In this document: positions 41,944 through 50,396 of the stretch, piece after piece
How positions within the stretch are numbered: the first letter of the stretch is position 1
Layout of the letters: the number at the start of each line of letters is the position of its first letter
Assembly (NCBI RefSeq): GCF_001874645.1
Contig: NZ_CP017886.1
Span: 2,418,001 to 2,482,000, forward strand
DNA length: 64,000 nt
Direction: 5' to 3'
Origin: Pseudomonas frederiksbergensis
GTDB taxonomy: Bacteria; Pseudomonadota; Gammaproteobacteria; Pseudomonadales; Pseudomonadaceae
The notes under the pieces: generated by a model
The model's database searches: none
What the model was told of the DNA's origin: nothing
Seen by the model: only the letters and a program-made list of their open reading frames with translations
Translations under genes and position numbers: made by a program

Positions 41944-42345
41944 TCAGATGAAGGTTTCCACAGACACGGCGAAGCGCTCGGCCAACCAGCGGATCTGCCG
42001 CAGGTTGAGCTGACGCTTGCCACTCAGGATTTCCGATACCACCGATTGCGCGCCCACACCCGGCAGGTCGCTCTGACTCAAGCCGTGTTCGCGCATCATG
42101 TAGCGCAGCACATCAACACCACTGGCTACAGGCATTGGCCGGTGTTGCTGGTCGTAAGCCTCGATCCAGTCACTGATGATGTCCACCAGACTCATCAACG
42201 GGCTTGATTCATCTTCGCCAATCAGGTCCAGCAACTCATCGAGCGCCTTTACCAGCACATCGTAATCAGCCTGGTTTTTCGGTTTGCGCAGCAACGGCGA
42301 CACAAAGTGCCAATGCTCAGCGGCTTGCTTGATCAGAACGCTCAT
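41944..42345 (-). CDS. HigA-like antitoxin / XRE-family HTH protein without visible toxin
   Basis: A 133-residue protein. Its N-terminal half (HWHFVSPLLRKPKNQADYDVL, LVDIISDWIEAYDQQHRP) and C-terminal helix-turn-helix (MMREHGLSQSDLPGVGAQSVVSEILSGKRQL) match the COG5499 group of HigA-type antitoxins. The start at 42345 follows GGAGGAG; upstream in-frame ATGs run through the operators. HigB is normally encoded directly upstream, but 42346-42862 has no such ORF. The gene may be an orphan left after toxin loss, or a stand-alone regulator. It overlaps nothing and is convergent with selO, 6 bp apart. Confidence 0.8.
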   Translation of the reverse strand: MSVLIKQAAEHWHFVSPLLRKPKNQADYDVLVKALDELLDLIGEDESSPLMSLVDIISDWIEAYDQQHRPMPVASGVDVLRYMMREHGLSQSDLPGVGAQSVVSEILSGKRQLNLRQIRWLAERFAVSVETFI

Positions 42346-42358
42346 CGACGCTCCTCCA

Positions 42359-42413
42359 TATCGCATCTTGCTATGGAGGTTAAACCCACACCCTTGATAT
42401 CGCAACTTGCTAT
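42359..42413. promoter_or_regulatory. Tandem operator-like repeats upstream of the HigA-like gene
   Basis: TATCGCATCTTGCTAT (42359-42374) and TATCGCAACTTGCTAT (42398-42413) are direct repeats 39 bp apart, each built on a GCA/TGC dyad. CTCCATA/TATGGAG flanks the first and reaches the ribosome site. This is the layout of antitoxin autoregulation. Confidence 0.6.
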
Positions 42414-42569
42414 ACACGCGGATAGACCGGCGGTACACAGTTCGATGCGTTCTATCAGCCTAGATACGCGCGCCCCTTTGGCATTGGCGAAAATGTGAGC
42501 ATTCTTTTCCACCCTGTCGCTCACGACAGCTCTGAAGCCATGCACCACAAGCAGTCACATGGCCATGAT

Positions 42570-42690
42570 GCGCAAGAAGTTGCGCGCTCACTACCCTGAA
42601 AACACTGCCCTATTCTGCTACAGGCCATGTCACACAAGGCCTGTAGCCAAGCGCGCAAGAAGTTGCGCAGCACTGCGCAACTTCTTGCGC
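42570..42690. repeat. Three 16-bp palindromes upstream of hcp (candidate enhancer sites)
   Basis: GCGCAAGAAGTTGCGC occurs at 42570-42585 and 42653-42668, and inverted at 42675-42690. The last two form a perfect 18-bp inverted repeat with a CA loop. A separate CTACAGGCC/GGCCTGTAG dyad is at 42618-42646. They lie about 90-210 bp upstream of a sigma-54-like promoter, the usual distance for activator binding sites. A terminator role for the large hairpin is possible but no gene ends into it. Confidence 0.65.
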
Positions 42691-42777
42691 ACCTTTTCCT
42701 TGAATCCTCCCTGAATACCCCCTTGCCTCTCCTCGAAAAATAGCCAACCCACTGATTTTAAAGGGCCTGATACAACC

Positions 42778-42793
42778 TGGCACGCGCCTTGAT
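42778..42793 (+). promoter_or_regulatory. Sigma-54-like promoter of hcp
   Basis: TGGCACGCGCCTTGAT has the -24 TGGCACG and a -12 TTGA where consensus is TTGC. It is followed after about 70 bp by the hcp ribosome site. Confidence 0.65.
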
Positions 42794-42862
42794 AACACTC
42801 AGGTACCCACCGAGCGATTTCGCCTCCCGGGCACCCTCATTTATTCAGCAAGGAGAGCATCC

Positions 42863-43381
42863 ATGGCTACACCCGCGTATATGTCCATCACCGGCACCAA
42901 ACAAGGCCTGATCACTGCCGATGCATTCACCGCTGATTCGGTTGGCAACACCTACCAGGAAGGTCACGAAAACCAGGTCATGGTTCAGGGTTTCCAACAC
43001 GAAGTGATCATCCCGCGTGACCCGCAGTCCGGCCAACCCACCGGCCAGCGCGTACACAAGCCAGTAAAAATCACCAAAGTGTTCGACAAGTCCTCGCCAC
43101 TGCTGCTGGCAGCTCTGACTTCCGGCGAGCGTCTGACTTCTATCGAAATCCAGTGGTACCGCACTTCGGCTGCCGGCACCCAGGAGCACTACTTCACCAC
43201 CAAGCTTGAAGACGCGATCATCGTCGACATCAAAGACTACATGCACAACTGCCAGGACCCCGCGAACTCGCACTTCACTCATCTGGAAGACGTCGAGTTC
43301 ACCTACCGAAAAATCACCTGGACCCACGAAGTATGCGGTACTTCGGGTTCCGATGACTGGCGCTCCCCGGTCGCTGGCTAA
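42863..43381 (+). CDS. hcp: Hcp, type VI secretion tube protein (orphan)
   Basis: A 172-residue Hcp of the long group (same length as the P. aeruginosa H2-type HcpA/B). It begins MATPAYMSITGTKQGLITADAF and shows the conserved VQGFQHEVIIPRDPQSGQPTG and HKPVKITKVFDKSSPLL segments. Hcp hexamers stack into the inner tube and carry small effectors. AAGGAGAG precedes the ATG. It is alone, about 20 kb from the vgrG cassette and without sheath or baseplate genes. It must serve an apparatus encoded elsewhere. Confidence 0.95.
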   Translation: MATPAYMSITGTKQGLITADAFTADSVGNTYQEGHENQVMVQGFQHEVIIPRDPQSGQPTGQRVHKPVKITKVFDKSSPLLLAALTSGERLTSIEIQWYRTSAAGTQEHYFTTKLEDAIIVDIKDYMHNCQDPANSHFTHLEDVEFTYRKITWTHEVCGTSGSDDWRSPVAG

Positions 43382-43400
43382 GTCTGGCCGACCGTTACAA

Positions 43401-43434
43401 AACATCGGCCAGCTATGCTGGTCGATGTTGTTTA
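43401..43434 (+). terminator. Terminator after hcp
   Basis: AACATCGGCCAGC-TAT-GCTGGTCGATGTT stem with one G-T pair and a short GTTT tail. Confidence 0.75.
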
Positions 43435-43542
43435 CGCCCACGAAGTTTTCGTCATAAGGACCTTGGGTCACCTCTGCACACCTTGATAATCCACGCCCTC
43501 GGCTCCAGATTGGTTTCATTGCCCAATGTCCGGAGCCCCTCC

Positions 43543-43977
43543 ATGTCTGAACCCCTGTTGATCCCCTGCCCCCACTGCAACGGCCTCAACCGCATCCCCG
43601 CCGAGCGCTTGGGCGATCACCCCAAGTGCGGTCGCTGCAAATCCGAAGTCCTGCTGAGCAAACCCTTTGAGCTGACGCAAGGCGATTACGCCAGTCAGAT
43701 CAAAGGCGATCTGCCGTTGCTGGTGGATGTGTGGGCGGATTGGTGTGGGCCGTGCAAGTCGTTTGCGCCGGTGTTCGAGCAGGCGGCGGCGCAGTTGGCG
43801 GGCAAGTGTCGGTTGGCCAAGCTCGACAGTGAGGCGAATCAGCAGTTGTCGGCGCAACTGGGGATTCGCTCGATTCCGAGTTTGATTCTGTTCAAGAACG
43901 GCCGGGAAGTGGCGCGTCAGAGCGGGGCGTTTCCGCTGCCGCAGTTGATGAACTGGTTACGCAGTCAGGGGGTTTGA
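43543..43977 (+). CDS. trxC: Thioredoxin 2 (zinc-binding)
   Basis: A 144-residue TrxC. The N-terminal zinc ribbon has CPHC (Cys9, Cys12) and CGRC (Cys29, Cys32). The thioredoxin fold carries the active site WCGPC (Cys68, Cys71) and the cis-Pro loop IRSIPSLILF. It reduces disulfides in the cytoplasm and is usually induced by oxidative stress through OxyR; no clear OxyR site was seen. The ATG at 43543 has GGAG upstream. The in-frame extension from 43483 is not zinc-ribbon-like. Confidence 0.95.
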   Translation: MSEPLLIPCPHCNGLNRIPAERLGDHPKCGRCKSEVLLSKPFELTQGDYASQIKGDLPLLVDVWADWCGPCKSFAPVFEQAAAQLAGKCRLAKLDSEANQQLSAQLGIRSIPSLILFKNGREVARQSGAFPLPQLMNWLRSQGV

Positions 43978-44028
43978 GGCTAGCGCTTTAACCCTTGCGC
44001 CTTAAACGCGGTGGTCTGAGCTGGGCCT

Positions 44029-44117
44029 GTAGGAGTTGGCGCAGCCTGCGATCTTTTGGCGGTGCCGGGAATGCCGAAAATCAAGATCAAACGATCGCAA
44101 CCTTCGGCAGCTCCTAC
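44029..44117. repeat. Diverged REPIN between trxC and the ParA gene
   Basis: GTAGGAGTTGGCGCAGCCTGC and an inverted partner ending GGCAGCTCCTAC at 44117. The arms match less well than those at 35113 or 63603. Confidence 0.7.
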
Positions 44118-44138
44118 GCCCTGCATCAGCCTGGGCTG

Positions 44139-44909
44139 TCAGGCATTTTCCAGCAGGTTGTGCAGTTCGACGAATTGTTGGGTCAGTTTGTGCCGGGGGT
44201 CGAGGTGGATCAGCGGCATGTTGGCCTGGTGGGATTCGCGCATGCGCACCGAGCTGCCCAGGTACACCGGTAGCACCGGCAGGCCTTCGGCGATCAACTC
44301 GTCGAGCATCTGCTGCGGCAGGCTCGCGCGGGCCTGGAACTGGTTGACCACGATGCCTTCGACTTGCAGGTCTTCGTTGTGGTCTTCCTTCAACTCTTCG
44401 ATTTCTGCCAGCAGTCCGTACAGCGCCTGACGGGAGAAGCTGTCGCAGTCGAAGGGAATCAGCACGCGATCGGCGGCGATCAACGCGGATACCGCGTAGA
44501 AGTTCAACGCTGGCGGGGTGTCGAGGTAGATCCGGTCGTAGTCTTCGGCCAGCTCGTCGAGCAGTTTGCGCAGTTTATTGATCTTGTGTTTGGCCTCAAG
44601 CTTGGGCTGCAGGTCGGCCAGCTCGGCCGTGGCCGTGACCACATGCAGGTTGTCGAATGGGGTTTCGTAGATATCGACCTGGTTTTTCTTCGAGAACGGT
44701 CCCGACGACAGGGTCTGCTTGAAGAAGTCGGCGATACCCATCGGGATGTCGTTGCCGGTCAGGCCCGTCAGGTACTGAGTCGAGTTGGCCTGAGCATCGA
44801 GATCCACCAGCAGCGTGCGATAGCCCTCGCTGGCGCTGACCGCCGCCAGATTGCAGGCAATACTGGATTTGCCCACGCCACCTTTCTGATTGAACACCAC
44901 GCGCCGCAT
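44139..44909 (-). CDS. ParA-family ATPase
   Basis: A 256-residue deviant-Walker ATPase. [19 protein letters not shown] gives the signature lysine and P-loop (KGGVGKSS, about 9-16), with [11 protein letters not shown] (Walker A') and [16 protein letters not shown] (Walker B). GGAGG precedes the ATG at 44909. There is no ParB gene beside it, so this is an orphan of the type that positions cellular cargo rather than the chromosomal Soj/ParA next to gidA. P. aeruginosa has a similar gene (PA5028) in this neighbourhood, as I recall. The cargo is unknown. Confidence 0.85.
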   Translation of the reverse strand: MRRVVFNQKGGVGKSSIACNLAAVSASEGYRTLLVDLDAQANSTQYLTGLTGNDIPMGIADFFKQTLSSGPFSKKNQVDIYETPFDNLHVVTATAELADLQPKLEAKHKINKLRKLLDELAEDYDRIYLDTPPALNFYAVSALIAADRVLIPFDCDSFSRQALYGLLAEIEELKEDHNEDLQVEGIVVNQFQARASLPQQMLDELIAEGLPVLPVYLGSSVRMRESHQANMPLIHLDPRHKLTQQFVELHNLLENA

Positions 44910-45147
44910 GTCAAAACCTCCGTGTATCAAAGAATGACCGAGTGTAGTAGCCGACACCGCTGCTTCGCTACCTCGCTGGCAATCGGACTACGCAGTCAGC
45001 TGCAATCTCTGCAAAAAACCGACCGGCTTCACTCTTTGATCGATGAATCATCTGGCAGACACATCTGTAAAAAACCGAATAATGGCCAAATGACAGCTTT
45101 TTTTGCCGATGAACGACATGGCACGCCGAACAAAATGTAGCCAGTAT

Positions 45148-45176
45148 TTGCTACAAGCCAGCTGCACCGGGATAAT
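45148..45176 (+). promoter_or_regulatory. Sigma-70-type promoter of the aryl polyene cluster
   Basis: TTGCTA (45148-45153), a 17-bp spacer and GATAAT (45171-45176) would start transcription near 45183, about 87 bp before the first gene. The 44910-45269 gap also serves the divergent ParA gene and is otherwise without ORFs. Confidence 0.6.
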
Positions 45177-45269
45177 GCGCGCCACTCGGCCGTAGCGCCA
45201 TGTCGGGTCAGTCGCTGGTCAATCGACTCACCGCGTCAAGGAAGCCCGCAGGGGCGGGATGAATTTTCA

Positions 45270-45989
45270 GTGATCAAATTCAATATCGCCCAATGGCGCG
45301 CCTGGGCTCCTGGGCTCGAAAGCGTGGACGATTGGCAAGCCTGGAGCCGACAACCGGTTGTGCTCGAGAGCAGCGATGCCGCCCCCGACGTATCGTTTTT
45401 GCCGGCCATGCAGCGTCGGCGACTCAGTCGTCTGGCGCGGATGGCCTTTAGTGTTGGCTGGCCGTTGGCCGAGGGGCGCGAACAGCTGCCGTTGGTCTTT
45501 ATTTCTCGTCACGGCGAAACCCCGCGTACCTTCGAGATTCTCAACGATCTGGCAGCCGATCAGCCGCTGTCGCCAACCCAGTTCAGTCTGTCGGTGCACA
45601 ACGCCGTTATCGGCCTGTGGTCGATCATGCGGGGTGAAACCAGCGAAATGACCGCACTCGCGGCGGCTGGCGATGGTCTCGAACACGGCATGCTAGAGGC
45701 TGCCGCACTGCTTGAGGAAGGCGCGCCTGCGGTGTTGCTGGTGATTACCGAAGAGCAGCCGCCCGAAGCCTACTCGACCTGGATCGACGATGTGCCGTTT
45801 CCATACGCGGTCGGCCTGTTGATCACGCCCGGAAATCAGTGGCAGCTGTCTCTGAACAGCACCTCGGATACGTTGTCCAAACCCCACTGGCCCCATGCGC
45901 TGAATCTGTTGAGTACGCTGCTCGGCCAGCAGACCACCTGCCAACATGCCTGGAAAAATCGTGTATGGACTTGGCAACGCAACCTGTAA
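45270..45989 (+). CDS. apeC: Aryl polyene chain-length factor (ketosynthase-like, inactive)
   Basis: A 239-residue protein of the short beta-ketoacyl-synthase N-terminal-like family (PF13723 type), with MIKFNIAQWRAWAPGLE at the start and LSVHNAVIGLWSI where a ketosynthase would carry its nucleophilic Cys. It therefore fits the non-catalytic chain-length partner of a KS heterodimer. The GTG start at 45270 is poorly spaced from AGGGGCGGG. That site is better placed for an ATG at 45260, which opens only a four-codon frame ending in the TGA that overlaps this GTG. It is the first gene of the operon and overlaps the next by 25 bp. Confidence 0.85.
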   Translation: MIKFNIAQWRAWAPGLESVDDWQAWSRQPVVLESSDAAPDVSFLPAMQRRRLSRLARMAFSVGWPLAEGREQLPLVFISRHGETPRTFEILNDLAADQPLSPTQFSLSVHNAVIGLWSIMRGETSEMTALAAAGDGLEHGMLEAAALLEEGAPAVLLVITEEQPPEAYSTWIDDVPFPYAVGLLITPGNQWQLSLNSTSDTLSKPHWPHALNLLSTLLGQQTTCQHAWKNRVWTWQRNL

Positions 45990-46774
45990 CCGATAAAAAC
46001 CGCGACGCCTACTACTGGCGCCTGCTGGCCACTGCCTTGAGCTTCACCCTCTTCGGGTTGGGCGGGCTGTGCCTGCGATTGGTGGTTTTACCGCTATTGA
46101 GTTGCCTGCCGGGCGATGCCCAGGCCCACCGGCAACGGACGCGGTATATTGTCAGCCGGATATTCTGGTTTTTTGTCCGCTTCATGGCCCGCACAGGCGT
46201 GCTGACCTACGACATCCAGGGTGCGGAAAAACTCGGGCGCCCGGGGCAGATGATCATCGCCAATCATCCATCGTTGATCGATGTGGTGTTCCTGATCGGT
46301 CTGGTGCCCCACGCCAATTGCGTGGTCAAGAAAAGCCTCTGGGAGAATCCCTTCACCCGCGGCCCGCTGCGCCGCACCGGGTACATCAGCAACGATGGCA
46401 GCATGGACATGCTCGATGCCGCTGCCGACGCGCTGAACAGCGGTCAGACCCTGATCATCTTTCCCGAAGGCACCCGCACCCAACCCGGCCAACCGCCGGC
46501 CTTTCATCGGGGTGCTGCGGCAATCGCCCTGCGCGGTGCGAGAATTGTCACCCCGGTGATCATCAAGGTCAGCCCGACTACCCTGACCAAGGCCGAGCCT
46601 TGGTATCGGATCCCGAAACGCCGCGTGCACTTCAGTTTCCGTGTAGGGGCCGATATAGACCCACAAGCCTTTGCGGCGCTAGGCCCGGCACCTCAGGCCT
46701 CGCGCAAGCTCAACGATTATTTCCACCATTACTTTATTAAGGAGCTCGCCGAAGATGAGCGATCTGAAGCGTGA
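45965..46774 (+). CDS. apeD: Lysophospholipid acyltransferase-like protein of APE cluster
   Basis: A 269-residue PlsC-type acyltransferase with the catalytic NHPSLID (H-x4-D) motif at about residue 99, FPEGTRT at about 164, and a hydrophobic N-terminal segment (about 22-50) that would hold it at the inner membrane. In APE systems such enzymes are thought to esterify the polyene to a lipid carrier. The start is the ATG at 45965 inside the end of the previous gene. It overlaps the following ACP by 20 bp. Confidence 0.85.
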   Translation: MDLATQPVTDKNRDAYYWRLLATALSFTLFGLGGLCLRLVVLPLLSCLPGDAQAHRQRTRYIVSRIFWFFVRFMARTGVLTYDIQGAEKLGRPGQMIIANHPSLIDVVFLIGLVPHANCVVKKSLWENPFTRGPLRRTGYISNDGSMDMLDAAADALNSGQTLIIFPEGTRTQPGQPPAFHRGAAAIALRGARIVTPVIIKVSPTTLTKAEPWYRIPKRRVHFSFRVGADIDPQAFAALGPAPQASRKLNDYFHHYFIKELAEDERSEA

Positions 46775-47015
46775 GATAAAACTGCTGATCATCGACGCCC
46801 TGGGCCTCGAAGACATCGGCGTGGACGACATCGGCGACGACCAGACGCTGTTCGGCGAAGGCCTGGGCCTGGACTCGGTCGACGCTCTGGAGCTTGGCCT
46901 GGCGATTCAGAAAAAGTACGGCATCAAGATTGACGCCGAAGCCAATGACACCCGCGGTCACTTCACCAATGTGGCGAGCCTTGCGGCGTTCGTCACTGCA
47001 AAAAAGGCAGCTTGA
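46755..47015 (+). CDS. apeE: Acyl carrier protein 1 of APE cluster
   Basis: An 86-residue acidic ACP with the phosphopantetheine attachment Ser41 in GLGLDSVDALELG. It would carry starter or growing polyene chains for the KS/KR/DH enzymes. The four-helix pattern is clear. The ATG lies within the acyltransferase gene and shares its ribosome site context AAGGAG. Confidence 0.9.
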   Translation: MSDLKREIKLLIIDALGLEDIGVDDIGDDQTLFGEGLGLDSVDALELGLAIQKKYGIKIDAEANDTRGHFTNVASLAAFVTAKKAA

Positions 47016-47024
47016 GACCGGACC

Positions 47025-47279
47025 ATGCAAACTCGTGACGACATTTTCAACACCCTGCGCGATGCCCTGGTCGAACTCTTTGAGCTGGAACCCGAACGCG
47101 TGACCCTGGACGCCAACCTGTATCAGGACCTGGAAATCGACAGCATTGATGCCGTCGACCTGATCGATCACATCAAGCGCCAGACCGGCAAGAAAATCGC
47201 CGCTGAAGAGTTCAAGTCGGTGCGTACCGTCAGCGACGTGGTCGAGGCGGTCTTCCGCCTGGTTCAACCGGCCGCATGA
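47025..47279 (+). CDS. apeF: Acyl carrier protein 2 of APE cluster
   Basis: An 84-residue ACP with Ser40 in DLEIDSIDAVDLI, distinct in sequence from the preceding one. Two ACPs are normal for APE clusters, where each may serve a separate step. It overlaps the next gene by 4 bp. Confidence 0.9.
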   Translation: MQTRDDIFNTLRDALVELFELEPERVTLDANLYQDLEIDSIDAVDLIDHIKRQTGKKIAAEEFKSVRTVSDVVEAVFRLVQPAA

Positions 47280-47821
47280 GCCGACTGATCGGCCTCGGCC
47301 TGCTGCTGGCGGGCCTGCTGTACCCCTTTGCGGTGTATTTCGGCATGGAGCACTTCGCGCCATGGCAGTTCGGTTTGTTGCTGGGCGGACTGTGGCTGGC
47401 CCGCGCACTGCTGGGCGAGCGGCGTCCAGGCAGCGTCTGGATGGCGGTGGTCGCCATTGTTTTTTGCCTGCTGCTGGCGCTGTTCGATAGCCCCTTGCTG
47501 CTGCGCTGGTATCCGGTGCTGATGAGCGGCTTCATGCTGGCGCTGTTTGGCCTGAGCCTGAAGTTCGGGCAGCCGATAATCGAGCGGCTGGCGCGTTTGC
47601 GCGAACCGCATCTGCCGGACAAGGCGATTGTTTATACCCGCCAGGTGACGATCGCCTGGAGTGTGTTTTTCCTCTGTAACGGTTTGCTCGCCGCCGCCCT
47701 GACCCTCTGGGCGCCGCTGAGTTGGTGGATGTTGTACACCGGCCTGATCTCCTACGGGTTGATGGGTTTGCTGTTTGCCATTGAATGGCTCATACGACAA
47801 CGGGTACGAGGCCACCCATGA
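47276..47821 (+). CDS. apeG: APE-cluster membrane protein (COG4648-like)
   Basis: A 181-residue inner-membrane protein with about five or six hydrophobic helices (LIGLGLLLAGLLYPFAVYF first, then a Trp-rich pair near 140-170). It is found in this position in other APE clusters. Its biochemical role is unknown to me; a part in lipid-carrier handling or flipping is only a guess. It ends in an ATGA overlap with the ligase gene. Confidence 0.78.
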   Translation: MSRLIGLGLLLAGLLYPFAVYFGMEHFAPWQFGLLLGGLWLARALLGERRPGSVWMAVVAIVFCLLLALFDSPLLLRWYPVLMSGFMLALFGLSLKFGQPIIERLARLREPHLPDKAIVYTRQVTIAWSVFFLCNGLLAAALTLWAPLSWWMLYTGLISYGLMGLLFAIEWLIRQRVRGHP

Positions 47822-49497
47822 ATTGGATAAAACTTGAGCAGCTGCTGCTCAAGGCTCAACCGGAACGCGCCGTTACGGCGGCTCCGGCGCTTAATCACGC
47901 CGACCTGTGTGAGCAGGCCCTGCGCCTCGCCGCTGGTCTGCAAGCACACGGTGTCACGCGTATCGCCGTGCACCTGGAAGACGCTGCTGAACTGGCCATC
48001 GCCCTGCTCGGCGCCTGGCGTGCCGGGGTCAGCGTGCTGCTGCCCGCCGATTTGCAACCCCAGACCCGCCTGCGCTGGTCGACGGCAGTCGATCTGTGGC
48101 TGACCGATCTGGCGGACGACGCACACCTGGCCGATTTCCAGCAGGCGCCGTTGTCTGCCACCGAACTGGATCTCGATCACTGTCACCTGAGCCTGTGCAC
48201 TTCCGGCTCCAGCGGCGAACCCAAGCGCATCGAGAAAACCCTGCGGCAATTGGCCAATGAAGTTCAGGCGCTGGAGCACTTGTGGGGCGCGGACCTGGGC
48301 AACGCCTGCATCATCGGCAGCGTCGGCACCCAGCACATTTACGGCTTGCTGTTCCGGGTGCTGTGGCCGCTGTGCGCCGGGCGTCCGTTCGTTCGCCGAC
48401 AATTGGCTTTCCCGGAAGACTTGCAGCGCGCCAGCCGCGAACACCCGGCCTTTGCCTGGGTCGCCAGCCCAGCGCTGCTCAAGCGCATGGGCGACAACCT
48501 CGACTGGCCGGCCTTGAGCGCGGTCCGCCAGGTGTTTTCCTCCGGTGGCGCCTTGCCGGCCGAGGCCGCGAAAAGCTTGCACGAACGCCTGCAACAATGG
48601 CCAACGGAGATTCTCGGCAGCTCGGAAACCGGTGGCATTGCCTGGCGTCAGGACGACGATCTCTGGCAGCCCTTCGCCGATGTCATGCTGAGCCAAGACA
48701 GTGACGGAGCCCTGCTCATCGCCTCGCCGTACTTGCCGATCGACCACATCGAACATACGGCCGACGCCGCCCGGATTGCCGCTGACGGTCGTTTCGAGCT
48801 GCTCGGACGGCTGGACCGGATCGTCAAACTGGAAGAAAAGCGTATCTCGCTGCCCATGCTGGAACAGGCGCTGATGGCCCACGACTGGGTCGCCGACGCG
48901 CGCCTGGGCGTGGTTCAGGAAAATCGTGCGTCGCTGGGTGCCTTGCTGGTGCTGAGCGAACAAGGTCTGCATGCGTTGCGCAATCAGGGCCGGCGTACGC
49001 TGACCCAGGAACTGCGTCAGCACTTGAGCCAACATTGCGAAACCCTGGCCCTGCCGCGCCGCTGGCGATTGCTGCGCCAACTGCCGCTGAACGCCCAGGG
49101 CAAGCTGCCGCAAGCCGAAGTTGAAGCCCTGCTGCTGGCGCCCCGCCCAAAGGCGCCGCACGTGTTGGAACAGGCCGAAGCCAACGGCGAGTGGAGCCTG
49201 CAACTGGCGGTGCCGCCGGACCTGGCTTATTTCAGCGGCCACTTCCCGCAAACCCCCGTGTTGCCGGGAGTGGTGCAAGTCGAGTGGGCGCTGAACCTGG
49301 GCCAACAATTGATGGAACTGCCGGTAAAATTTGCCGGCATGGAAGTGCTGAAGTTCCAGCAACTGGTACGCCCCGGCGACGAAATCCAGCTGCACCTGCG
49401 CTTCGACCCACTGCGCAACAAGTTGTATTTCACCTACCGCAATGAGATGGCTACCTGCTCCAGTGGACGAATACTCCTGGAGAGCGCCTGTGGATAA
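47818..49497 (+). CDS. apeH: Acyl/aryl-CoA ligase fused to a hotdog 3-hydroxyacyl-ACP dehydratase
   Basis: A 559-residue fusion. Residues 1-445 are an ANL-superfamily adenylating enzyme with the P-loop [16 protein letters not shown] (about 126-141), [12 protein letters not shown] and the hinge [15 protein letters not shown]. It should activate the aromatic acid starter. Residues 460-559 form a second domain ([23 protein letters not shown]) with the GHFPxxPVLPGV signature of FabA/FabZ-like dehydratases, corresponding to the separate ApeI of enterobacterial clusters. The start is the ATG at 47818 overlapping the previous stop. The ligase may also load the ACP directly. Confidence 0.87.
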   Translation: MNWIKLEQLLLKAQPERAVTAAPALNHADLCEQALRLAAGLQAHGVTRIAVHLEDAAELAIALLGAWRAGVSVLLPADLQPQTRLRWSTAVDLWLTDLADDAHLADFQQAPLSATELDLDHCHLSLCTSGSSGEPKRIEKTLRQLANEVQALEHLWGADLGNACIIGSVGTQHIYGLLFRVLWPLCAGRPFVRRQLAFPEDLQRASREHPAFAWVASPALLKRMGDNLDWPALSAVRQVFSSGGALPAEAAKSLHERLQQWPTEILGSSETGGIAWRQDDDLWQPFADVMLSQDSDGALLIASPYLPIDHIEHTADAARIAADGRFELLGRLDRIVKLEEKRISLPMLEQALMAHDWVADARLGVVQENRASLGALLVLSEQGLHALRNQGRRTLTQELRQHLSQHCETLALPRRWRLLRQLPLNAQGKLPQAEVEALLLAPRPKAPHVLEQAEANGEWSLQLAVPPDLAYFSGHFPQTPVLPGVVQVEWALNLGQQLMELPVKFAGMEVLKFQQLVRPGDEIQLHLRFDPLRNKLYFTYRNEMATCSSGRILLESACG

Positions 49498-49510
49498 CTC
49501 GACGTTCCCC

Positions 49511-49640
49511 GTAGCAGCTGCCGAAGGCTGCGTTCGAGTGCGCAGCGCTCGCAGTTTGATGACCTCAATACACCTGGAAAACCGCGATCACCGGTTTTAC
49601 GACCGCTTCGCGGCCGAACGCAGGCTTCGCCAGCTGCTAC
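49511..49640. repeat. Long REP doublet inside the APE operon
   Basis: GTAGCAGCTGCCGAAGGCTGCGTTCG and an inverted copy ending CAGCTGCTAC, with an inner CGACCGCTTCGCGGCCGAACGC arm. It fills the only sizeable gap of the operon and is the same family as the element at 53311. Confidence 0.85.
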
Positions 49641-49661
49641 GGGTTCGGGAGAACTGCCAAC

Positions 49662-50396
49662 ATGCATAACCCCTGCGCCGTGATCCCGGTCTACAACCAC
49701 GAAACCGCCATCACCCACGTGGTCGACGCGCTGCTCGCAAGCGGCTTGCCGTGCATTCTGGTGGATGACGCCAGTAGCCCGACTTGTGCGGCGGTGCTTG
49801 AACTACTGGCCCGACGTGACCAGGTTTTCCTGATCAAACTCGCCGTCAATCAGGGCAAGGGCGGCGCCGTCATGACCGGGTTTCGCGAAGCTTCGCGGCT
49901 GGGGTTCAGCCATGCTTTGCAGGTGGACGCCGATGGCCAGCACGATCTGAGTGACGTTCGGACCTTCATTGAGCAGTCACGCGCCCACCCCGACGCATTG
50001 ATCTGCGGCTACCCGCTCTACGACGCCAGCGTGCCGAAGGGCCGTTTGTACGCCCGCTATCTGACTCACGTCATGGTCTGGATCAACACCCTTTCGTTGC
50101 AGATTCGCGATTCCATGTGCGGTTTTCGCCTCTATCCATTGCCGCCGACACTGGCGCTGATCAACTCGGTGAAGATCGGCATTCGCATGGACTTCGACAC
50201 AGACATCATTGTGCGCCTGGCCTGGCGCAATCTGCCGATGCGCTGGCTGCACACCAAGGTTCACTACCCCCTGGATGGCGTCTCACATTTTCGCCTGTTC
50301 CACGACAACGTGCTGATATCGAGTATGCACACCCGCTTATTCTTCGGCATGCTGCTTCGGGCACCGGTCATTCTCTGGCGACGGTGGCGAGCATGA
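49662..50396 (+). CDS. apeJ: Family 2 glycosyltransferase of APE cluster
   Basis: A 244-residue GT-A glycosyltransferase. It has the opening AVIPVYNHETAITHVVDALL, the LVDDASSP metal-binding region, and VDADGQHDL as the DxD site (about 87-95). The C-terminal part is short with a hydrophobic end. It probably adds a sugar or sugar phosphate to the APE lipid anchor. AGAACTGCC precedes the ATG. It overlaps the next gene by 4 bp. Confidence 0.87.
   Translation: MHNPCAVIPVYNHETAITHVVDALLASGLPCILVDDASSPTCAAVLELLARRDQVFLIKLAVNQGKGGAVMTGFREASRLGFSHALQVDADGQHDLSDVRTFIEQSRAHPDALICGYPLYDASVPKGRLYARYLTHVMVWINTLSLQIRDSMCGFRLYPLPPTLALINSVKIGIRMDFDTDIIVRLAWRNLPMRWLHTKVHYPLDGVSHFRLFHDNVLISSMHTRLFFGMLLRAPVILWRRWRA

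Noticed and set aside
42342..42548. Short minus-strand frame upstream of the HigA-like gene as a missing HigB toxin
   Set aside because: The 68-residue translation has no HigB/RelE features and overlaps the operators and the antitoxin start.
42618..42690. Possible small structured RNA or CRISPR-like repeats upstream of hcp
   Set aside because: Only three short palindromes at uneven spacing, no spacers and no promoter-terminator pair; activator sites explain them better.
44139..44909. Plasmid or integrative-element partition system
   Set aside because: The ParA-type ATPase is alone, without parB or parS-like repeats, and is in conserved chromosomal surroundings.
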